From NCBI GenBank assembly GCA_047967505.1, contig CM106539.1: a DNA stretch of 64,000 bases. One strand, 5' to 3'. Below the pieces are notes generated by a model. That model searched no databases. It was not told the DNA's origin and saw only the letters and a program-made list of their open reading frames with translations. A program made the translations under genes and the position numbers. Positions 56,701 to 64,000 of the stretch are shown here, piece by piece (position 1 is the first letter of the stretch; the number at the start of each line of letters is the position of its first letter). This DNA comes from Dipteris shenzhenensis. Lineage: Eukaryota; Polypodiophyta; Polypodiopsida; Gleicheniales.

Positions 56701-57500
56701 TTAACTTTCTAGCACATTGGTTGCGCACATGTCTCTCTTCCGATAGCATTCCGTCAAAAAGATTTCTACCGGAGGTAATCAGAATCAGGGGCACATGTCA
56801 ATTTGAAGCTCATGGAACTCTATCGGAGTTACGGGGATAGATTGACATCCGGTAGGTGAGAGAAGCCTCCTTGTTGGATATCCCCCTCTTGCCGGGACCT
56901 TGCCTGCCTGTGTAGTCCAATTGCATGAGTCAGGCAGCCGAGTGCCTTCCGGTAGGCATCCGATTGCCTTCCCTGCCTGAACCACCCCAAAAAAGCTACA
57001 TGTTCCAAGGGTGAGAAACTAGTGCTTCTTGGGAATTCATTGTGCTTATTCAAACCTAGCAAGTGCACAGGCAAGGCCATTGCCCACATGAGCTAGTAAG
57101 TTAACTTTCTAGCACATTGGTTGCGCACATGTCTCTCTTCCGATAGCATTCCGTCAAAAAGATTTCTACCGGAGGTAATCAGAATCAGGGGCACATGTCA
57201 ATTTGAAGCTCATGGAACTCTATCGGAGTTACGGGGATAGATTGACATCCGGTAGGTGAGAGAAGCCTCCTTGTTGGATATCCCCCTCTTGCCGGGACCT
57301 TGCCTGCCTGTGTAGTCCAATTGCATGAGTCAGGCAGCCGAGTGCCTTCCGGTAGGCATCCGATTGCCTTCCCTGCCTGAACCACCCCAAAAAAGCTACA
57401 TGTTCCAAGGGTGAGAAACTAGTGCTTCTTGGGAATTCATTGTGCTTATTCAAACCTAGCAAGTGCACAGGCAAGGCCATTGCCCACATGAGCTAGTAAG
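56701..57500. repeat. Perfect 400-bp tandem duplication
   Basis: 56,701-57,100 and 57,101-57,500 appear identical base for base, both from TTAACTTTCTAGCACATTGG to GAGCTAGTAAG. The unit contains TCCGGTAGG twice and several tgcctgcctg-type short repeats. It starts 424 bases upstream of the TMEM135-like start codon. Confidence 0.95.
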
Positions 57501-58080
57501 TTTTCTCTCTCTAACATGGACGTCACTCCTATGACTTGGAACATATTTTACGACAATGATGTGAAGGTGACATCATGAATTGTTCAAGAACATGCATCAG
57601 AAGAGAGGATTGATATATTCACACACTGAGGATCAATATCTTTGTTTGAATACCAATCTAATTATAGAATACTTATTATCGTCTCCTCGAATCCCATAGT
57701 GCAAGTATTTGCACATATTTTTATATATATTTTTTAATGGAAATATAACCACATAGAGTGTGAGCAGTGCGATGTTAGACTTCCTCTTCATAAATTTAGA
57801 AGCCTTGGAAATGGGCCCTTCCCTAGGGAACATTAGACGATCCTAAGTAGTATGATAATCATGAAAAGTAAAAGGGTCATTGTAATGGATCATAGGACCA
57901 TCGTACTATAGCAAAATTGTGATGTACTTGCTGATGAAATTGCCAAAGAATGTTGCTATGAACAAGCTTCTCTTATGCCCTAGCTTAGTCTTTAAGATTG
58001 AACTAGGGTGGGTAGGTAGCCTAGGGATGATAGAAAAGCACAACCATACTCTAACTTGCCCAATGCCTACAAGTTGAAAA
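57501..58080. other. No recognisable feature
   Basis: AT-rich intergenic sequence without domain-bearing frames. Confidence 0.5.
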
Positions 58081-59195
58081 GTGTTGTTTATAACTTCATG
58101 GTAGTCATCCACTACATTATAAACCATCAACTCCATTATGCATGGTAGGGACTAGCTACTATGACATCCCCATTAATGTCATCAGCGCGTGGGTATAGAA
58201 CGTTGTATCAACGAATGCTCACACAATCATACATTTATACAAAGGTCTGCATACTGAGTTTCTATAAGAGCTCCGAAGATGCAAGGCAGACTCAAGCCTA
58301 GCACTTAGGGAGAAGGCTAATCAAAACATAGTCCAACAACTCTTCATCCAAGCTGTAATAACTTATGAAGAAAAAATATATTATTTCATCTTAGTCTCCC
58401 CCAAATTAAAAACAAAAAGATAGAAAGAATTAATGCAAAACAAAAGGGAAGTTGATTGGGCATACACACCACTAAAGATAGAAAGAATTGTCACAATATC
58501 AGTTAGCCGTAGCTTGGATGAAATTTTCACAAATGGAAATTGCATGTCTGCAAATATGACAGAAAAGATATACCTGGATGAATCTGGGAAAAAGCCCAAA
58601 CTCATCACGTTAAAAAGTGCAGTTTATAACTTCATGGTAGTCATCCACTACATTTTAAACCATCAACTCCATAGTAGGGACTAGCTACTATGACATCCCC
58701 ACCACTAATGTCATCAGCACCCAGTACTGGGTGTAGAACGTTGTATCAATGAATGCTTGCACAAGCATACATTTATACAAAGGTCTACGTACTGAGTTTC
58801 TGTCAGGAGCTCCAAAGATGCACAGTAGACTCAGCCATAATGAAGCCTAGCACTTAGGAGAAGGCTAATCAAAGCATAGTCCAAAAACTCTTCATCCAAG
58901 CTGCAATAGCTTATGAAGAAAAAATATATTAATTCATCTTACTCTCCCCCAAATTAAAAACAAAAAGATAGAAATAATTAACACAAAACAAAAGGGAAGC
59001 TGATTGGGAATACGCACCACTAAAGGTAGAAAAAATTGTCACAATATCAGCTGGCCGTAACTTGGACAAAAATTTCACAAATGAAAATTTGCATGTCCAG
59101 TAATACGATAGAAAAGATATACCTAGATGAATCTGGGGAAAAGCCCAAACTCATCACGTTAAAGAGTGCAATTTATAACTTCATGGTAGTATAAA
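58081..59195. repeat. Tandem repeat of about 540 bp, two units plus a start
   Basis: TAACTTCATGGTAGTCATCC marks units at 58,091 and 58,627, and a third start lies at about 59,176. Units also share TATGACATCCCCA, AGCCTAGCACTTAG and CAAACTCATCACGTTAAA. Divergence is moderate. No coding content. Confidence 0.85.
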
Positions 59196-60102
59196 TTGAG
59201 GACAAAAGTAAAATAGCATACTTGGTATATGGTTTGTAAGAATTGTATTCAAAAATTATTATTTTTATTGTTAAGAAGAACATCACAGGAGGAAAAAGTA
59301 AAAGCATAACATTATAGCAAAATACCTAGCTATAAAGTGTTAACAAAAGTAGATCGTAGGAGCAAGTTGGAGAGCAAGAGTGATAGCAAATGTTGTAAGA
59401 TTCTAGATTGAGTAAATATGTCTTGGGGAATGAAAACAAAGTTTTGCACATTTTGTAAGAACAAAAAATTAAATATATTTCTATAATGATATTACATAGT
59501 GGGGGAGGGGGCGGGGGTGGCATGCTTCCTTTCGCAAAGATTTATAATCTGAGAGAACGGACCCTTTCTTGAGCATCGTGTTTGAGATAGTCATGCATAT
59601 TAGAGTCTTACAGAAATCTTATTTGGAAAATTTCGGTTGCATAAGATAGTGACATATTACTCAAATATTCATTGCCAAATGTTCTTATACCCGAATTGCA
59701 CTTCCAGACATGAATATCATGCATACAACCACATAGATTCTTTCACTTTCTACATACATTGGAATACATAGTTCTTTTGTCGTTGTGTGTAGTTCTTTTT
59801 GGAGCATGAGTTGGTAACCTCCTCTATTGGAGCGACTCTACTTCTAAGATTCCTTGTCCACCTCTGATTGGAAGGACCATGATGCTTTTTTATATGAGCC
59901 GCAATAGATTTAGTTTGGACTATTATGAAATTAGTTTTTCTTTCAAAGAATTTCATGCCATATTAGAAATGCCAAAGAAAATTTAAAGAATATTGCAGAG
60001 ATTGTGATCAACTTTGGTCCAAGTGGTAACATGTTGTAATGGGGATTCTTTGCTAGTTCTACATATGGAAACAAAAGTTTGTTTTGATATCAATCTGTCA
60101 TT
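59196..60102. other. No recognisable feature
   Basis: AT-rich with a short G-rich run (gtgggggagggggcgggggt, about 59,500). No gene recognised. Confidence 0.5.
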
Positions 60103-60196
60103 CCCCATTCCAGCTACATATTCATACCCTCAAGCCTCATTCTCTTATACCCCATTCCAACTACATATTCATACCCTCAAGCCTCATTCTCCTATA
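60103..60196 (+). repeat. 47-bp tandem duplication
   Basis: CCCCATTCCAGCTACATATT starts at 60,103 and recurs at 60,150 with single-base differences. Confidence 0.9.
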
Positions 60197-60429
60197 TCCA
60201 AAGCTTCCCAGTGATCACCACCCCATATGCTATCATTACTACTACTGATGGGAGGCCTTGTGGTCATCCTATTGTCTTTGCTCAGTTGTAGCCTTTGCCT
60301 TTGGGTCCTATATGTCTCCTCCAACTCCCTCATCATCCATATCATAGATGTTAAGTTTGGATATATTTACAAATCATCGTTATTAAAGTGATGGTAGACA
60401 ACAATTCTAGTTATAGTCAAGCATGATAG

Positions 60430-60819
60430 ATCATACTAGTCCTTGAAAAGCCCATTATAGAAGAAACTGTGAAGATAGTGGGAGAGAGGGAAGGAGTCTC
60501 ACTTGAGGCTTTCTCACAATCACAATGGGGGAATACACACAAAGGTGGAGGCTGAAAACAGTTTTCCTCTTCTTAGTTGTGAAAGCCAAAAGAACTCTAG
60601 TACAAAGAAATAGAAGAACCCTATATGTGGGTCTCAAACCAAACTCAACTAACTAAGGTGGCATACTAACTGAGCCACGAACTAGTGTAGATAAGGATAG
60701 CTGTCATCCAGCTATTATTCGTGGGCGGTGTACCAACCGCATCTCCAGCTAACAAGTCGGTGACATAAATACACAACGGTCACCCTGGCATATTGCGAGT
60801 GGAGCTCGATATCTCAACA
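60430..60819 (-). repeat. C2 3' LTR
   Basis: On the minus strand it starts TGTTGAGATATCGAGC at 60,819, directly after the polypurine tract GAGGGGGAG. The far end (about 60,430) is estimated because the other LTR is outside the window. The pol frame ends inside it at 60,780. Confidence 0.65.
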
Positions 60820-62499
60820 CTCCCCCTCGAGCTCAATCCCAATTCCTGCACACCAAGCAGGTCTCTAAACTTGTGCAGCTTCTCTGCGCCCAATGCTTTC
60901 GTGAATATGTCAGCTACCTGATCCTCTGTGTTGACATAAACTAGATCAATAAGACCTAGTAAAACCTTCTCCCGCACATAGTGATAATGCACCTCAATGT
61001 GCTTTGTTCTGGCATGAAAGACTGGGTTCTTTGCCAAGTGTATACTGCTCATGTTGTCACAATAAATGACAGCTGACCCATCTGTAGACTGATGCATATC
61101 ATAGAGTAGCTTATGCAACCAAGCTACCTCACATGCAGCCATTGCTGCACCCCTGTACTCAGCCTCTGTGCTCGACAAGGCAACTGTAGGCTGTTTCTTG
61201 CTGCTCCAAGTGACTGCAGCACTCCCAAAAGAGAACACATATCCACTGGTAGATCGCCTATCAGAAATACTACCAGCCCAATCAGCATCAGTGTATCCAT
61301 GCAACTGTATCTGAACCCCAGCCTCATAAAATAGTCCATACTGCAATGTGGACTTCACATACCTGAGTATGTGTCTAGCCGCATCCAAATGCGGTTTCCT
61401 TGGCGCCTGCATAAACTGACTTACCAACCCAACAGCATAGCTCAAATCTGGCCTGGTAATAGTCATGTAAATCAAACTTCCTACTATGCATCTGTACATA
61501 GTAGGGTCTTCCAGAAGCTCACCTGCATCTGCGCTCAGCTTCACATTCTGCTCCAAGCATGTCCAGTCCATACTACCTCTGCAAGAGCTGTATCCCACTT
61601 GGTGATCTAATCACCTCAATGCCCAAGAAATAACGCAGCTCTCCCAAATCCTTCATCTCAAACTTCTGCCTCAATAGCATTTTCACATGAAGGATATCTT
61701 CATCACTATCACCTGTGATGATCAAATCATCAACATAAATGACCAGCAGCATAATCCCTTTCTCTGTTTTTCTCACATAGAGTGAGAAATCTGCCTTGGA
61801 AATCTGAAAGCCAATAGTGACAAGATACTGTCCTATCTTGTCAGACCATCCTCTAGGTGCTTGCTTCAAGCCATACAAGGCTTTCTTCAACCTGCAAACA
61901 AACTCAGGATGAGTAGCATGAACATAACCTGCTGGCTGCTCCATAAAGACGTGATTTTGCAAATCACCATGCAAGAAGGCATTCTTTACATCCATCTGAT
62001 GTAAAGACCATCCCTTTGATGCAGCGATAGCAATGGCTGCTCTTACGGTTGCCATTCTTGCAACCGGGCTGAAAGTTTCTTCATAATCAATGCCATATGT
62101 CTGTGCATACCCCTTGACAACTAATCTTGCCTTGTATCTATTCACAGAACCATCTGCATTGTGCTTGATCTTATAAACCCACTTACAGCCAATTGCATTC
62201 TTGTCTTTAGGCAAAGGCACCAATTCCCATGTAGCATTTGCATCCAAGGCATCCATTTCTTCATCCATGGCTTTCTCCCATTTTTCATTTTCCATAGCTT
62301 GCTCAAAAGAAGTGGGTTCTGGTTCCTGTATCACTTTGACCATATAGGCATAGTGAATGGCTGTAAATCCATCATATTTCAGCCTATCCATAGGATACCT
62401 GACCTTGGTAGACCTGCGCAAAATAGGCTCACTTCCAGGTGCTCTCAAAACATCCCTGGTCTTCCTTACTCTAGGTGTAACAACAGAAGGAATACCCAA
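60780..62499 (-). pseudogene. C2 copia RT and RNase H, nearly intact
   Basis: RT: WELVPLPKDKNAIGCKWVYK, then HQMDVKNAFLHGDL, then LYGLKQAPRGW and the catalytic YVDDLIITGDSDEDI (about 61,710). RNase H: SLIYMTITRPDLSYAVGLVS, GYTDADWAGSISDRRSTSGY, ALSSTEAEYRGAA, CDNMSSIHLAKNPVFHARTK. Between them, near 61,570-61,600, a stop and an apparent small deletion with a frameshift remove the segment before LEQNVKLSADAGELL. Otherwise complete, so the element is young compared with the rest of the window. Confidence 0.9.
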
Positions 62500-63996
62500 C
62501 TCATCATCAATGCTCTATTCTGAGCCACTGGATTCACCATCTACACAAGAGTGACCTGCATTCACATCAAACATGGGCTGATCTACCTTCTCTTTTCCTT
62601 TTCGTGATACCTGCATACCACTCTCTGCATTGCTTTGAGGGGATTCTCCTGATCTCAATCTGCCTGTCCATGGCGAAGTATGTGAACCACTGGTAGAGGA
62701 CACTCCAGGTCCACTGATACTTTGTGATTGCTGCTGTGCATTCTGTGCAGCATTACCATTTTGTGCATCTACATCAATCATCACATTTACTGGTTTATAC
62801 CAGCTGCTCATCTCATCAAAAACAACATCTCTACTCATTGTGAACTTACGTGTAGAAGGGTTATAGCATCTATACCCTTTCTGCTGCAGAGAATAACCAA
62901 TAAAGACGCACTTCTCAGCTTTTGGATCCAACTTGGACCTCAACTCATCTGGCACATGGACATAGGCGATGCAACCAAAAATCTTCAAATGAGAAATATC
63001 TAGTTTCCTACCAGTATACATCTCCTCTGGCATCATGCCATGTATTGCTGCAGTGGGAGTCCTGTTCATTATATAGAATGCTGTAGCAACTGCTTCAGCC
63101 CAATAATAATCTGGTAGATCTTTTTCATTTAGCATAGCCCGAGATACCTCTCCAATATGCCTGTTTTTTCTTTCTGCAATTCCACTTTGCTGTGGGGTAT
63201 GATTGCATGAATATTGCTGCTTTATACCATGCTCCTGCAAGAACCTTGCAAACTCATTTGAGAGGTACTCTCCCCCTCCATCTGACCTTAGGCATTTTAT
63301 TTGCAGGCCTGTTTCTTTTTCAACCATAGCTTTGAAAGCTTTGAAGTGCCCAAACACTTCACTTTTCTTTTTCATAAAATACACCCACAGTTTTCTGCTG
63401 AAGTCATCAATAAATGTGACAAAATAGTGACAGCCTCCAATAGATGCAGCTTTTGTAGTCCATAGATCAGAGTGGATTAATTCCAATGGCTTTTTACTCT
63501 CTTGAACATGCCTAGGAAAAGGTTTCCTTGCCTGTTTCCCAAATTGACAGGCTTCACAAACCTTGTGCATTTCTGCAACCTTGAATTTAGGCAATCCTGC
63601 AACAATATTTTGGGCTTGCATTGATTTAAGTCGCTGTATATTAACATGACCAATGCGTTTGTGCCAGATATCAATATCTGCAACTACACCGGTCCCATGT
63701 GCAAACATTGCTGCACTCAATTCAGGCATGTCCGCATCCAACGTAAACATCCTACCCTTCTTCTTTCCTTTTTCTATCAAGCGACCATTATTTTTCATAT
63801 CCTCAACAAAGCATCCATGAGGATTAAATCTGACCTGCAAGCCCTGCTCAACCATCTGACCAACAGAAACTAGGTTCTTGGTGATGTTCGGGACATGAAA
63901 TACATCAGACAAGTATTTCTTTTTCCCATCCTGCATAGACAAAGGAATTTTGCCAATCTGCACAATAGGATGTGCAGTATCATCACTAGTCTCCAC
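62500..63996 (-). pseudogene. C2 copia protease end and integrase
   Basis: From the right edge: IGKIPLSMQDGKKKYLSDVF and LVSVGQMVEQGL (end of protease region), WHKRIGHVN ... CEACQFGKQ (HHCC finger), IHSDLWT, CLRSDGGGEYLSNEF and SGIAERKNRHIGEV (D, D, E), then the GKE-type region (LKIFGCIAYVHVP, FIGYSLQQKGYRCYNP) and a Gln/Ser-rich hinge. A single TAG at 62,515 separates it in frame from RT. Gag and the 5' LTR lie beyond 64,000. Confidence 0.9.
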
Positions 63997-64000
63997 AAAT

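Overview
The window is nuclear DNA of a land plant with a repeat-rich genome. It holds Ty3/gypsy and Ty1/copia LTR retrotransposons with plant-type features, L1-like LINE pieces with poly-A tails, and one intron-containing host gene. The long introns and deep nesting fit a fern, gymnosperm or other large plant genome, but nothing in the sequence fixes the species. There is no prokaryotic or phage content.

Positions 1-42,665 are essentially a retrotransposon graveyard. The largest structure is a Ty3/gypsy element (here G2) from 2,338 to 30,576. Its LTR ends are TGATA...TATCA and it is flanked by GCGT on both sides. Its 5' LTR is split by about 17.4 kb of nested DNA (3,112-20,569), most of it a second Ty3/gypsy element (G1, 5,437-20,569). 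Its 3' LTR is split by a 1,977-bp ORF1-only LINE-like retroposon with an 11-bp target duplication. G1 carries gag with four zinc knuckles, protease, RT, RNase H, integrase, 3 kb of pyrimidine-rich minisatellites, and an extra 3' ORF that stops exactly at the LTR. G2 is Tat-like: it has a second RNase H between the RT-linked RNase H and the integrase. A deleted, reverse-strand relative of G2 (G2') lies at 32,492-36,597. Between 36,598 and 42,665 are pieces of at least four copia elements (C4, C3, C1, C5), one hit by a 5'-truncated LINE.

From about 44,900 to 56,300 a host gene runs on the minus strand. I assembled five exons with consensus splice sites and matching phases. The product resembles plant TMEM135-like (Tim17/Tim22/Tim23/Pmp24-related) membrane proteins. 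I found no C-terminal exon, so intron 5 either runs more than 44 kb through the retrotransposon nest or the gene is cut off. A perfect 400-bp tandem duplication sits about 420 bp upstream of the start codon.

Positions 57,500-60,430 hold tandem repeats and nothing recognisable. The right edge (60,430-64,000) is a fairly young minus-strand copia element (C2) that continues past the window.

The only likely functional cellular gene is the TMEM135-like one. All retrotransposon coding regions carry frameshifts or stops. In G1 every stop I located is explainable as C-to-T (or G-to-A) change, as expected from decay of methylated cytosines.
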